Positions 53,160 through 62,310 of a stretch of 64,000 nt of DNA are shown piece by piece. This DNA comes from Ruegeria sp. HKCCA6707 (GTDB taxonomy: Bacteria; Pseudomonadota; Alphaproteobacteria; Rhodobacterales; Rhodobacteraceae), in the NCBI RefSeq assembly GCF_013033515.1, contig NZ_WQEG01000003.1, positions 124,001 to 188,000 of the forward strand, given 5' to 3'. The position numbers and the translations under genes were made by a program. The notes beneath the pieces were generated by a model. It did not search any database and had not been told where the DNA came from. It saw only the letters and a list, made by a program, of their open reading frames with translations. Every line of letters starts with the position of its first letter. Position 1 is the stretch's first letter.

Positions 53160-54152
53160 ATGCCCAGCGCATTGTGCCAATTGTTGGATATCGAAAAACC
53201 GATCCTGTCGGCCCCGATGGGCGGCGCCGCCGGTCCTGACCTTGTGGCCTCGGTCTGCAATGCCGGTGGCTATGGCGTGATCCCGTTATGGGGCAAGCCG
53301 GTGGATCAGGTGGTAGAGGGGATTGCCGCCGTCCGCGCGCTGACAGATCGGAACTTTGCGGTCAATCTGAACCTCTCATTTCCCTATCAAGACCAGCTTG
53401 AGGCCTGTATCGACGCCAAGATCCACGCTGTTTCCCTGTTCTGGGGGATGGAGCCGTCGGCCTTTGCGACAGCCAAAGCAGCCGGACTTGTGGTTCTGGC
53501 CAGCGTGGGCAGCGTCGCCGAAGCCAGGGCGGCTGAGGATGCAGGCGCCGATGTGATCGTTGCCCAAGGCTGGGAGGCCGGTGGCCATGTCTGGGGGCAG
53601 GTTTCGACCCTTGCGCTGATCCCGGCAGTGGCCGATGCGGTCAAGCTGCCGGTGGTCGCTGCCGGGGGGATCGCCGATGGTCGCGGGATGGCAGCCGCGC
53701 TTTTGCTGGGCGCTGAAGGCGTTTGGGTTGGTACGCGTTTTCTGGGCAGCACCGAGGCAACGATTCACGACACCTATCGCCAGAGCATTCTTGACGCCTC
53801 TGAGACAGCGACGGAATGGTATTATGACCTTTATGACGTGGACTGGCCCGCCGCGCCGCATCGTGCGTTGAAGAACTCGACCTCGGAACATTGGCACACA
53901 ACCGGGTCTGCAAGCCCGGGCAACCGTCCGGGTGAGCAACAGGTGATCGGACATCGCCCGGATGGCAGGCCGGTGGTGCGCTATCAAAGCTATACGCCTC
54001 TGCCAGGTACAGACGGAGATGTTGAGGCGATGTCGATGTGGTCCGGTCAGGGTGTCGCGCTTGTCCGGCAGATCATGCCTGCCGCTGAGATCGTTGAAGA
54101 GCTTTACCTGGATGCCAAGGACCATCTGCAAAACCGGCAAGCGATACTCTGA
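53160..54152 (+). CDS. Nitronate monooxygenase family protein (FMN TIM barrel)
   Basis: 330 residues. FMN barrel segments are PILSAPMGGAAGPDLVASVC, NLNLSFPYQDQL, VIVAQGWEAGGHVWGQV and PVVAAGGIADGRGMAAALLL, then GAEGVWVGTRFLGSTEA. The FMN phosphate-binding GGIADGRG is clear. GGAG precedes the ATG. Such proteins oxidise nitronates or act as enoyl reductases. The downstream methyltransferase gene starts 29 bases later. Confidence 0.9.
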   Translation: MPSALCQLLDIEKPILSAPMGGAAGPDLVASVCNAGGYGVIPLWGKPVDQVVEGIAAVRALTDRNFAVNLNLSFPYQDQLEACIDAKIHAVSLFWGMEPSAFATAKAAGLVVLASVGSVAEARAAEDAGADVIVAQGWEAGGHVWGQVSTLALIPAVADAVKLPVVAAGGIADGRGMAAALLLGAEGVWVGTRFLGSTEATIHDTYRQSILDASETATEWYYDLYDVDWPAAPHRALKNSTSEHWHTTGSASPGNRPGEQQVIGHRPDGRPVVRYQSYTPLPGTDGDVEAMSMWSGQGVALVRQIMPAAEIVEELYLDAKDHLQNRQAIL

Positions 54153-54181
54153 GCGCTAGACCTGGAACGGGGGAAATCCAA

Positions 54182-54961
54182 ATGCTGAAGTTTGACGCGG
54201 AAACCACCAAAATTCTGGACATGGCCTATCAGGGCGCTGATGTGATCAAGCGCCGCCGGGCGTCTTTTGATGCGCTTGCGCCATGCCCGGGCGAGACCAT
54301 CCTGGATATCGGCTGTGGCAACGGGCTGCTGACCGCAGAACTGGCCCGCGCGGTGGGGCCCGAGGGCAAGGTTCTGGGCGTCGATCAAAGCGCCGACATG
54401 TTGGCAGCGGCCAAGCAACGCTGTGCCGAGTTCCAGAATGTCGAGTTTCATGTCGGATTGGCCGACGCGTTGCCGCTGGCGGATGGCGTGGCCGACAAAG
54501 CCGTTTCCGTGCAGGTGTTCGAATATCTCGAGGACATGGAGCCCGCCCTGTCAGAGGCCCTGCGCTGCCTTAAGCCCAACGGCCGTCTGGTGATCAGCGA
54601 TCTGCACTTCGACAGCCTTGTCTGGTTCAGCGAAAACGCCGAGCGTATGAACCGGATGCTGGCGTCTTGGGATGCCCATTTTGCGGCGGGTGACGTCCCT
54701 GCCCGACTGCCGGGATTGCTCAGAAAGCTGGGGCAAACGGTTGAGGGCGTCGAGACGGTTACGCTCACCGATCACGTGCTGAAACCGGATGGGCTGGCGG
54801 TGATGATGATGCATCTGATGCGACGCTTTGCGATCGACAATCAGCATATGCCCGTCGCCGTAGCGGACGCGTGGTTTGACGAGCAACACCACTTGGCGCA
54901 GCAGGGTCGGTTCTTTTTCTCGATCACGCAATTTGTCACGATAGCGCGCAAATCTGGCTGA
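54182..54961 (+). CDS. Class I SAM methyltransferase (UbiE-like)
   Basis: 259 residues. SAM motif I is ILDIGCGNGLLTAELARA, followed by VLGVDQSADMLAAAKQRC and the ALPLADGVADKAVSVQVFEY segment as in Methyltransf_11. The N-terminus DMAYQGADVIKRRRASFDAL and a 100-residue C-terminal extension (FDEQHHLAQQGRFFFSITQF) are not specific to UbiE. Stop 2 bases from the convergent operon end. The substrate cannot be assigned. Confidence 0.9.
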   Translation: MLKFDAETTKILDMAYQGADVIKRRRASFDALAPCPGETILDIGCGNGLLTAELARAVGPEGKVLGVDQSADMLAAAKQRCAEFQNVEFHVGLADALPLADGVADKAVSVQVFEYLEDMEPALSEALRCLKPNGRLVISDLHFDSLVWFSENAERMNRMLASWDAHFAAGDVPARLPGLLRKLGQTVEGVETVTLTDHVLKPDGLAVMMMHLMRRFAIDNQHMPVAVADAWFDEQHHLAQQGRFFFSITQFVTIARKSG

Positions 54962-54963
54962 TT

Positions 54964-55707
54964 TCAAAGCCGTGTGCGTTGCAATAGCGTGCCATAGCCC
55001 GGTACCGGATCAGCGATCCCCGCCAATTGTAACGCCTGAAACACCATCGCCTGGTTCGAGGTGATGACCGGTTTGCCTACCGCCTGTTCCAGCCTGTCAA
55101 TCACCTCGACACTGCGCATATCGGTACAGGACAGCACCAAGGCTTCGGCCTCGGGGCTATCCGCGGCGCGACCCAGGTCAAACACCGCGTCCGGGCCCAT
55201 CGCGCCCTGCCCGTAATTGTCGAGCGCCTCGCGCACTTCCGAGCGTGCGACTGTTTCAATCCCGGTCCGCCGCAGAAAACCGATGGCCATATCGTTGATC
55301 TGCGACACATAAGGCGACGCAAACCCGATCCGTTTCACCCCCAGCGTCTGCAACGCATGCACAAAAGCCCCTGCCGCCGTCACGGTTTCCGCGCCGCTTT
55401 GGGCCTTGATCTGTTGGGCAAGGTTTCGATCGAACTCCGGCCCATGGGTAAGCGTGGCCGATGTGCAGCCATAAAGGATCACATCGGGGCGCACCCCCTG
55501 TAACAGGCGCAGTGGTTCGTCCAGATCTGCCGCACCCAGCCCGTGCATCTGGTCGGCATCCGGGATCTCATCCTGATCATAGCCGCCGATGCGCGCGAAA
55601 TGCAGGGACACGCCATCCGGGCGCAACAGCGCCATGTCGGGTTCAAGATTGGTGTTGGTGAAGGGCACAAGAATGCCAAACCGGGCGCGCCCACGCGATT
55701 GGGTCAT
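54964..55707 (-). CDS. Asp/Glu racemase-superfamily protein (maleate isomerase-like)
   Basis: 247 residues. The two catalytic Cys motifs are LYGCTSATLTHGPEF and VLSCTDMRSVEVID, with FGILVPFTNTNLEPDM at the N-terminus. The family includes maleate cis-trans isomerase, arylmalonate decarboxylase and hydantoin racemase. As the last gene of a hydantoinase-type operon, overlapping the aminotransferase by 4 bases, a hydantoin racemase role is plausible but not proven. Confidence 0.9.
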   Translation of the reverse strand: MTQSRGRARFGILVPFTNTNLEPDMALLRPDGVSLHFARIGGYDQDEIPDADQMHGLGAADLDEPLRLLQGVRPDVILYGCTSATLTHGPEFDRNLAQQIKAQSGAETVTAAGAFVHALQTLGVKRIGFASPYVSQINDMAIGFLRRTGIETVARSEVREALDNYGQGAMGPDAVFDLGRAADSPEAEALVLSCTDMRSVEVIDRLEQAVGKPVITSNQAMVFQALQLAGIADPVPGYGTLLQRTRL

Positions 55708-56786
55708 GATCCCTGCTCCTTGCTCTGGTGTTCCAGAATAGCTGCGGCTTTATCAAGCTGCGCTTCAGCCGCGATGGTCGCGCGCAGGCAGTGCCCCAGA
55801 CCGACACCGCCTTGCGGACGTAGAAACACGCCTTCCGCACGCAACGCGGCATCCGCGCGTTGCGCCGCGTCATCGCTGGCAAATCGGATGAGCGTGAAAT
55901 TGGTAAAGCTTTCTGGCACATCAAACCCGGCCGTTTGCAACCGGGCGCGAAACCCGTCGCGCGCGTGTCTGGTCAAGGCGCAGGTTTCCTCCATATATCG
56001 CTGATCTCTTACCGCCGCAGCAGCGGCGGCCTGACTTGCGGCAGGGATGTTGTTGGGATTCATGACTTTGCGCATCTGCGCGGCAATGGCAGGCGGAAAC
56101 AACCCCCAGCCCACGCGCATCGCCGCAAGCCCATAGGCTTTGGACAGGCTGCGCAGGATCACAGTGTCGCCGCGCGCAACAAGATCAAACATGGGCTCGG
56201 CCAGATGGTCCGCGAACTCGCCATAGGCCTCATCGATCACCAACAGCACCGACGCGGGAATCCCTTTGCGCAGCCGGATCAGGTCGGATCGCGAAATGCG
56301 GGTGCCTGTCGGATTGCCCGGGTTGGCCAGAAACAGCAGGCGTGTGTCGGGCCGGATGGCGTCGATCAGAGCATCCACGCAGGCATGCCCGTCCCGCTCT
56401 GGCGCTGTGTCGAACCGCGCCCGCACCATCTGTGCAGCCGTCCGAAAAAACGGGTACGCATGGGCCGGAGCCAAAACCGCCGCTTGAGGCCCGGCGAAAC
56501 AGCGTGCCAGACAGGCAATCAGGTCCATCGACCCCGCCCCGCAAAGGATGTTACTGGCCTCCAGACCATAGGTTTCAGCGAACGCCACGCGCAGTTCGCC
56601 CCAATCGGGATCGGGGTAAAGGTGGCCTTGTCCAATGACCTCTGCCGCAGCCTTGATCGCCTCCGGGCTGGGCGGGCGCAGGCTTTCGTTTTGCGAAAGC
56701 GAAATCAAAGGCTTCCCCGCCGGTGCCTTGAGCTGCGCCAAGGTATAGGGTGACATATCGGCGATATGAGGCACGGGCTGGATCAT
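55704..56786 (-). CDS. PLP-dependent aminotransferase (HisC-like, class I/II)
   Basis: 360 residues. The PLP lysine is in SLSKAYGLAAMRVGWG. The N-terminal arm LISLSQNESLRPPSPEAIKA, NILCGAGSMDLIACLARCFA, LLFLANPGNPTGTRIS and VLLVIDEAYGEF are the histidinol-phosphate aminotransferase signature. Located inside the hydantoinase-type operon with 4-base overlaps at both ends, so it is likely catabolic rather than the histidine enzyme. The amino donor/acceptor is unknown. Confidence 0.93.
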   Translation of the reverse strand: MIQPVPHIADMSPYTLAQLKAPAGKPLISLSQNESLRPPSPEAIKAAAEVIGQGHLYPDPDWGELRVAFAETYGLEASNILCGAGSMDLIACLARCFAGPQAAVLAPAHAYPFFRTAAQMVRARFDTAPERDGHACVDALIDAIRPDTRLLFLANPGNPTGTRISRSDLIRLRKGIPASVLLVIDEAYGEFADHLAEPMFDLVARGDTVILRSLSKAYGLAAMRVGWGLFPPAIAAQMRKVMNPNNIPAASQAAAAAAVRDQRYMEETCALTRHARDGFRARLQTAGFDVPESFTNFTLIRFASDDAAQRADAALRAEGVFLRPQGGVGLGHCLRATIAAEAQLDKAAAILEHQSKEQGS

Positions 56787-58426
56787 GGTTCTACCCCATA
56801 TGTCTTTTGCGCCGCCTCGGGGCTGATCAGATCCTCTTGCAGATCGCGCAGAACCTCGGCCTGGTCGCGGCTTTTGGGATCGCCAAACCCACCCCCGCCG
56901 GGCGTTTCAAAGATCAGCGTGTCTCCTACGGGGATGCGAACCTCACCTTTGCCCGGCAAATCCTTGCCTTGCAGACGGATGCGCCCGGCGGCCCCGGGCT
57001 GGCCGCCAAAGCGGCCCTGCGCCGGGTTCTTTACGCGCTCGACCGACAGAAACAGCATCAGGTCTTCTTGCTTGGCCGCGCGCAAGTCGATCCGTTGCCC
57101 CAAGCCGCCGCGCCTCTGCCCCGGCCCGCCGCTGTCTGTCCGCAGCTCTCGCCGCGTGATCAATACGGGGGCAACCGCTTCGGTGGTTTCAACCTGACTG
57201 CCCCAGACGCCCGACGGAAACGCTGTGGCCGAAAGCCCGTCCAATCCGGGCCGCGCACCGGTTCCACCGCTGAACACCAGCTCTGACGCAAATTGCGTAT
57301 CGCCGCGCGAGACAGCTTCGGGCGCGTGGCGCAAGGGCAGATCATACATGCAGGACGCGCCTTCGGCGGGCACCGCGCCCGGCAAAGCTTGGGACAGGCA
57401 GCCATACACCAGATCGGGTGTCATCTGCCCCAATGTATGACGCATCGCCACAGGCGCAGGCGGTTGCGCGTTCAAAATACAATCCTTAGGCCCAGAGACA
57501 ACGAACGGCGCCAAAGATCCTGCGTTATTGGGAATATCCGGCCCGATGATGCAGCGCAGCGCAAAAACCGAATAGGCAGTTGCATAGTTCAGCGGCACGT
57601 TAATGCCCTTGTTCGACAGGCCCGATGTGCCGGTAAAGTCCAGCGCGACCTGATCACCTGATATCGTCAACGCTGCATGCAGGTCGATCGGCCGGTCATA
57701 CCCATCCACGGCTAACTGACTACGCCAGGTGCCCTTTGGCAGTTCGGCAATGGCCGCCAGAGTGCCGCGATAGGAGGTGTCGATAATGAAATCGGCCAGC
57801 GTATCCAGGTGATCGATCCCAAACTCGGTCATCATATCAGCCAGACGGCGCGCGCCCGTTTCGCAGCAGGCGATCAGCGCATAGATGTCACCTTCATTGG
57901 CGATGGGTTCACGCGAATTGGCCTTAACGATCTCAATCAGCAACGTATTGAGCGTACCGCCCTCCACCAGCTTACACGGGGGGATCAGCAAACCTTCGTC
58001 ATAGATATCCTGCCCTTCCGGCCCCATCCCCAGACCACCCAAATCCACCAGATGTGAAGTGCAGGCCGTGAAGCCTATGACGCGGGTTTTGTAAAACACC
58101 GGCATCATCAGCAAAAAGTCATTCAGATGCCCCGAAGCGATCCAGGGATCGTTGGTCAGGTAAATGTCGCCGGGCTCCATCTCTTGCACCGAAAAGCGGT
58201 TGCGCAGCGCCTTAACTGCTTCTGCCATCGTGTTGATATGCCCCGGCGTTCCGGTGACGGCCTGCGCCAGCATTCGCCCCTGCACGTCAAAGATCCCGGC
58301 AGAAATATCCCCGCATTCGCGCACGATGGGGCTGAAGGCGGCGCGGATCAGCGCCTGACCCTGTTCTTCGACAACGGCCAAAAGACGGTTCCACATAACC
58401 TGAAGCGCGGTATTCGTCTGGGTCAT
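56783..58426 (-). CDS. Hydantoinase B/oxoprolinase family subunit
   Basis: 547 residues. LQVMWNRLLAVVEEQGQALI, IVRECGDISAGIFDVQGRML, PGDIYLTNDPWIASGHLNDF, VIGFTACTSHLVDLGG and NVPLNYATAYSVFALRCIIG fit the HyuB fold. The C-terminus GDTLIFETPGGGGFGDPKSR is the conserved end. Pairs with the hyuA-type gene to make an ATP-dependent ring-opening enzyme (hydantoin, 5-oxoproline or related lactam). ATG 58426 overlaps the hyuA stop. Confidence 0.95.
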   Translation of the reverse strand: MTQTNTALQVMWNRLLAVVEEQGQALIRAAFSPIVRECGDISAGIFDVQGRMLAQAVTGTPGHINTMAEAVKALRNRFSVQEMEPGDIYLTNDPWIASGHLNDFLLMMPVFYKTRVIGFTACTSHLVDLGGLGMGPEGQDIYDEGLLIPPCKLVEGGTLNTLLIEIVKANSREPIANEGDIYALIACCETGARRLADMMTEFGIDHLDTLADFIIDTSYRGTLAAIAELPKGTWRSQLAVDGYDRPIDLHAALTISGDQVALDFTGTSGLSNKGINVPLNYATAYSVFALRCIIGPDIPNNAGSLAPFVVSGPKDCILNAQPPAPVAMRHTLGQMTPDLVYGCLSQALPGAVPAEGASCMYDLPLRHAPEAVSRGDTQFASELVFSGGTGARPGLDGLSATAFPSGVWGSQVETTEAVAPVLITRRELRTDSGGPGQRRGGLGQRIDLRAAKQEDLMLFLSVERVKNPAQGRFGGQPGAAGRIRLQGKDLPGKGEVRIPVGDTLIFETPGGGGFGDPKSRDQAEVLRDLQEDLISPEAAQKTYGVEP

Positions 58427-60522
58427 TGCTCGTCCTTTCTGTCGCGGATCAGCCAGATGTTGTGGCCCCCATCGATCTGCGCCGTGAAATCTGTGCTGAC
58501 AAAGGTGGTTGTCTGCGGCTCGACAATCAGAGCCGGGCCTTCCAGCCAATCTCCGGGCCTCAGCGCGCTGCGGTCGTAAAGGTCGGCCTGACGCCATGAG
58601 CCACTGACCTCGCACAGAATGTGCCTGTGCCCGACAGGTACGGCCCGTTGCGACGTCTCGGGTTGTACCTGCGGGCTCAACACCTCGGCTTTGGTAGACA
58701 CGTCCAACGCCCAGTTGAGGATCTCAATCTGCATCCCCGGCACTGCGCGGCTGAACTGACGGCTGTATTCTGCCTCAAACGCCTGACGCAAAGCACAAAT
58801 GTCGTCCGACCGCAGCGCCCGATCCGGCAGAGCAATCTCGATCTCATGCCCCTGCCCGTGATAGCGCATAAAGGCCTGGCGTCGGCAAAGCAGGCGACCC
58901 TCCGGAGCCCCGGCGCGGACAACGGCTTGCGCCTCGTCGATCATCGCGTCGAAGAATTGGTTCAAGTCGTCCAAATCCAAATGATCGAGCTTTGCATAGC
59001 GCGACCGGATGATCTGAAACGAGACCGGCGCCAGCAGGAACCCGACAGCCGAGCCCACGCCCGGATCATTGGGGATGACGATGCGATCGACCTGAGACCG
59101 GCGCGCCACGCGGGTTGCGTGCAGCGGCCCGTTGCCGCCAAAGGCGATCATGACGCGGCGACCCAAATCTTTACCGGATTCGACCGCATGCATACGCCCG
59201 GCGGCGGCCATGTTTTCATCCACGATGGTGCTGACCCCATGGGCTGCGTCAGCGGCAGACAGGCCCAAGGGCTTACAAACACCGAAGGTCAGCGCCTGTT
59301 CGGCGGCGTCTGTGTCGATGGTCAGACGCCCTTCGGCAAACCGGTCCGGGTCGATCAGGCCTTGCGCGATGTCGGCATCCGTCACCGTTGGCGCCGTGCC
59401 CCCTTTGGCAAAAGCCGCGGGCCCGGGATCAGAGCCCGCGCTTTCGGGGCCAATCTGCAACCGCCCCAGCCGATCCACATGGGCGATGGATCCGCCGCCC
59501 GCACCAATCTCGATCATCTCGATCACCGGAATGCGTACCGGCATGCCCGAACCTTTGATGAACCGCGCAGCCCGCGCGATCTCGAACTTGCGGGCGGTTT
59601 GGGGGCGAAACTCATCGATCAGGCAGAGCTTGGCGGTGGTGCCACCCATGTCAAAAGACAGAACCTCTGACGCCTCGATCTGGGCGGCAATGCGCGCGGC
59701 CAGAATGGCACCGCCCGCCGGACCAGACTCCACCAACCGGATCGGCAACCGGGCGGCGGTTTCCATCGTCGTCATACCACCGCCAGCGGTCATCATCAGG
59801 ATCGGGCAGCGCAATCCTTCTGCTTGAAATCGCGATTGGAAATCATGCAGATAACGCGCCATCTGCGGTTGGATATAGGCGTTTGCAACCGTTGTGCAGA
59901 GCCGGTCAAACTCACGCGCCTCGGGACTGACCTCATGGCTGAGCGAGATCACCAAATCTGGCAGGGCGGCGCTTAGCAGCTCTTTCAACTGCAGCTCATG
60001 GTCGGGATTTGCGTAAGCATGCAGCAAGCAGATCGCAACGGCCTGCGCGTCACAGGCCTGCAACGCCTGCACAAGCCGCGCCACATCCGCTCGGTTCAGC
60101 GGTTCAATCTCCTGCCCCTGCGCATTCATCCGCCCGCCGATGGTGAAGGCCCGAGACCGTGGCACTAGCAGGTTTGGCTTGACCAGATTGATGTCATATT
60201 GGCTGTACCGCCGCTCATACCCGATCTCAAGGATATCGCGGAACCCTTCGGTCGTGATCGTGGCAACACGCGCCCCGCGTCGTTCGATCAGCGCATTGGT
60301 GGCCAGAGTTGTGCCGTGAATGAACCCGGTGATCCCGGCCCAGTCTGCCCTGGCCTGCGTCATCACGCGACGCACGCCGTCCAATGCACCCAGGCTTGGG
60401 TGGTCCGGCGTTGTTGGCGTTTTGGTTGTGGCGCGGATTTTGCCGGTTCCGTCCACCAAAACCGTGTCGGTGAAGGTGCCGCCGATATCGACGGCCAGGC
60501 GCAATCCTGTCATCTCGTGCAT
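58423..60522 (-). CDS. Hydantoinase A/oxoprolinase family subunit
   Basis: 699 residues. LRLAVDIGGTFTDTVLVDGT is the ATP-binding actin-like start. IHGTTLATNALIERRGARVA, SHEVSPEAREFDRLCTTVAN and LSFDMGGTTAKLCLIDE follow, then IEIGAGGGSIAHVDRLGRLQ and SAGSDPGPAAFAKGG, all hydantoinase A hallmarks. ATG 60522 is preferred over 60513 for its slightly better upstream context; no strong ribosome site is seen. First gene of hyuA-hyuB-aminotransferase-racemase. Confidence 0.95.
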   Translation of the reverse strand: MHEMTGLRLAVDIGGTFTDTVLVDGTGKIRATTKTPTTPDHPSLGALDGVRRVMTQARADWAGITGFIHGTTLATNALIERRGARVATITTEGFRDILEIGYERRYSQYDINLVKPNLLVPRSRAFTIGGRMNAQGQEIEPLNRADVARLVQALQACDAQAVAICLLHAYANPDHELQLKELLSAALPDLVISLSHEVSPEAREFDRLCTTVANAYIQPQMARYLHDFQSRFQAEGLRCPILMMTAGGGMTTMETAARLPIRLVESGPAGGAILAARIAAQIEASEVLSFDMGGTTAKLCLIDEFRPQTARKFEIARAARFIKGSGMPVRIPVIEMIEIGAGGGSIAHVDRLGRLQIGPESAGSDPGPAAFAKGGTAPTVTDADIAQGLIDPDRFAEGRLTIDTDAAEQALTFGVCKPLGLSAADAAHGVSTIVDENMAAAGRMHAVESGKDLGRRVMIAFGGNGPLHATRVARRSQVDRIVIPNDPGVGSAVGFLLAPVSFQIIRSRYAKLDHLDLDDLNQFFDAMIDEAQAVVRAGAPEGRLLCRRQAFMRYHGQGHEIEIALPDRALRSDDICALRQAFEAEYSRQFSRAVPGMQIEILNWALDVSTKAEVLSPQVQPETSQRAVPVGHRHILCEVSGSWRQADLYDRSALRPGDWLEGPALIVEPQTTTFVSTDFTAQIDGGHNIWLIRDRKDEQ

Positions 60523-60712
60523 CGTGTGAACTCGGTCAAGTGAAGATCGAAAATCCACCGCACCCCAGCGAGCGCGGCCGGTCATCCCTGCGATTGGTCA
60601 GGCGACCAAGTCACATCCGGTGGCCCGGCGTCCGAGATTTTCAACAGATGCAAGCACGAGTCGTACACCATCTTTGATCATTGCGCTGGTAGGAATGCTG
60701 GCGAAGGAACAG

Positions 60713-60732
60713 GATTTCTGTCAATAGAAATC
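60713..60732. promoter_or_regulatory. GATTTCT-N6-AGAAATC inverted repeat between the hydantoinase operon and a desaturase gene
   Basis: Perfect 7-bp arms (60713-60719 and 60726-60732). It lies within the 352-base divergent gap 60523-60874, which is AT-rich in its right half and has no other recognisable feature. Candidate operator for an unlinked regulator. Confidence 0.4.
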
Positions 60733-60874
60733 TCAACCTCACAAGATCAAAGATACCGTCACCTACTGCAAAACCTATTTTTTACAGGCAACTGACTGGC
60801 ATAATTAAAGTCGGGCCACTGCTATACAAACGGTGTTCTCTTGACCCGGATCGCCACATATCTAACCTGCGGCC

Positions 60875-61765
60875 ATGGATCACCGTGCGCTCATCGCTTC
60901 GCTTTCCGCCCAGACCAAAGCCGCGCTGCAACAACGCTCGAACGCTGCTGGGCTGAAACAGCTTGCGCTGCACTTTGCGCTGATCGCTGCATGTGCAGCC
61001 GCAATCGCCGCAAAAACTCCACTTTGGCCGCTTCTGATCCTGCCCCAGGGCGTTCTCTTGGTCTTTCTGTTCACGCTCAGCCATGAGTGTACGCACAAAA
61101 CCCCGTTTCGCAGCGGCCGGTTGAACGAGGTCGTCGGCCATCTGGTCTCAATCCCTATCGCACTGCCTTTCACCTGGTTTCGGTACTACCACCTAGCCCA
61201 TCACAGATGGACCAATGACCCCGAAAAAGACCCCGAAATTGGTGGCAAGCCCCGGCCCGACAACTGGCCAAGTTTTTTGATCTATCTGAGCGGTTGGCCC
61301 TACTGGAGCGGTATGGCAAAGACGTTGGTTTTGAACGCCTTAGGTCGGATCGACGCGCCCTACCTGCCGCCCCGCCAACACCGCGCCATGCGCATCGAGG
61401 CCCGCCTGCTTTTAGTGCTTTACGCGGCAGCGGGCCTCAGCCTGTTTTTCTCGCCCCTGCTGTTCTGGATCTGGATCCTGCCGGTTCTGGTCGGGCAACC
61501 TGCGCTCAGGCTCTACTTGTTGGCTGAGCACGGCCTCTGCCCGCCTGTCGCCAATATGCTCGAGAACTCACGCACAACCTTTACCAACCGGATCATCCGG
61601 TTCCTGGCCTGGAACATGCCCTACCACGCCGAGCACCATGCCTTTCCAAACGTCCCTTTTCATCACCTTCCGGCCCTGCATCGACAGGCCGGACCGCATC
61701 TGAAATCTACCTCAGAGGGATACTCGGCGTTTACGGCAGAGTATCTTCGAACAATGGAACCGTGA
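60875..61765 (+). CDS. Membrane fatty acid desaturase
   Basis: 296 residues with His boxes HECTHKTPF, YYHLAHHRWTND and YHAEHHAFPNVPFHHLP. Helices near residues 28-45, 50-70, 85-105 and 180-215. The pattern fits the di-iron fatty acid desaturase/beta-carotene-type family and differs from the desaturase at 18904. Divergent from the hydantoinase operon. Followed by the DUF4157 gene after 129 bases. The substrate is unknown. Confidence 0.92.
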   Translation: MDHRALIASLSAQTKAALQQRSNAAGLKQLALHFALIAACAAAIAAKTPLWPLLILPQGVLLVFLFTLSHECTHKTPFRSGRLNEVVGHLVSIPIALPFTWFRYYHLAHHRWTNDPEKDPEIGGKPRPDNWPSFLIYLSGWPYWSGMAKTLVLNALGRIDAPYLPPRQHRAMRIEARLLLVLYAAAGLSLFFSPLLFWIWILPVLVGQPALRLYLLAEHGLCPPVANMLENSRTTFTNRIIRFLAWNMPYHAEHHAFPNVPFHHLPALHRQAGPHLKSTSEGYSAFTAEYLRTMEP

Positions 61766-61894
61766 AAAAGCCTGTAAAAGCCGGGCAACCACCTGAAACT
61801 GCTTGGCCGAGTGTAATTCGTTTCACTGAACCACACACTGAAACAGCCCTATGACCCCAAAGCATACACCCAATTGCATTTGAAGGACGTGAAA

Positions 61895-62260
61895 ATGAAA
61901 ACCGAAGAAGCTGAAAAAATCGTAAAAGGGCTTAAAAACAAAAAGGCAAAAACGAAGGCAATCAAAGATGAAATCGTCGGAACCAAGGCGACGAAACTGG
62001 ACAAAAAGCTGACAGAGAGCCTGGGAGGCGTATTAGGAGCGGATTTGTCAGGGGTGCGGATTCACACGGGTGGCAATGCTGCTGATCTGTGTAAAGCTCT
62101 GAGCGCAAAAGCCTTTACCAATGGAAAAGACATCTTTTTTGCAAAAAGTTCGGACGCCAAGGACAAAAAACTGATTGCGCATGAGCTGACCCATGTGGTT
62201 CAGCAGGCGAATGGTCGTATGCCGAAGCCGATGAAGGGAAAGGTACTGGTGTCCAAGTGA
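61895..62260 (+). CDS. Stand-alone DUF4157 mini-metallopeptidase-like protein
   Basis: 121 residues. A lysine-rich N-terminus (about residues 1-40, KGLKNKKAKTKAIKDEIVG) is followed by a DUF4157 core: LGGVLGADLSGVRIHTGGNA, then ALSAKAFTNGKDIFFAK, then LIAHELTHVVQQ with the zinc motif HELTH. DUF4157 is normally the N-terminal part of large proteins, often effectors of contractile injection systems. Here it is almost the whole protein and ends 14 residues after HVVQQ. There is no signal peptide and there are no injection-system genes nearby. ATG 61895 follows AAGGA; the upstream in-frame ATG at 61874 lacks a site. Base composition is much more A-rich than its neighbours, suggesting horizontal transfer. 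Confidence 0.85.
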   Translation: MKTEEAEKIVKGLKNKKAKTKAIKDEIVGTKATKLDKKLTESLGGVLGADLSGVRIHTGGNAADLCKALSAKAFTNGKDIFFAKSSDAKDKKLIAHELTHVVQQANGRMPKPMKGKVLVSK

Positions 62261-62310
62261 TCAGCAGAGCTGCGGGTCAGGTTCATTCTTCGACGACCAG
62301 ACAGCGCAGA

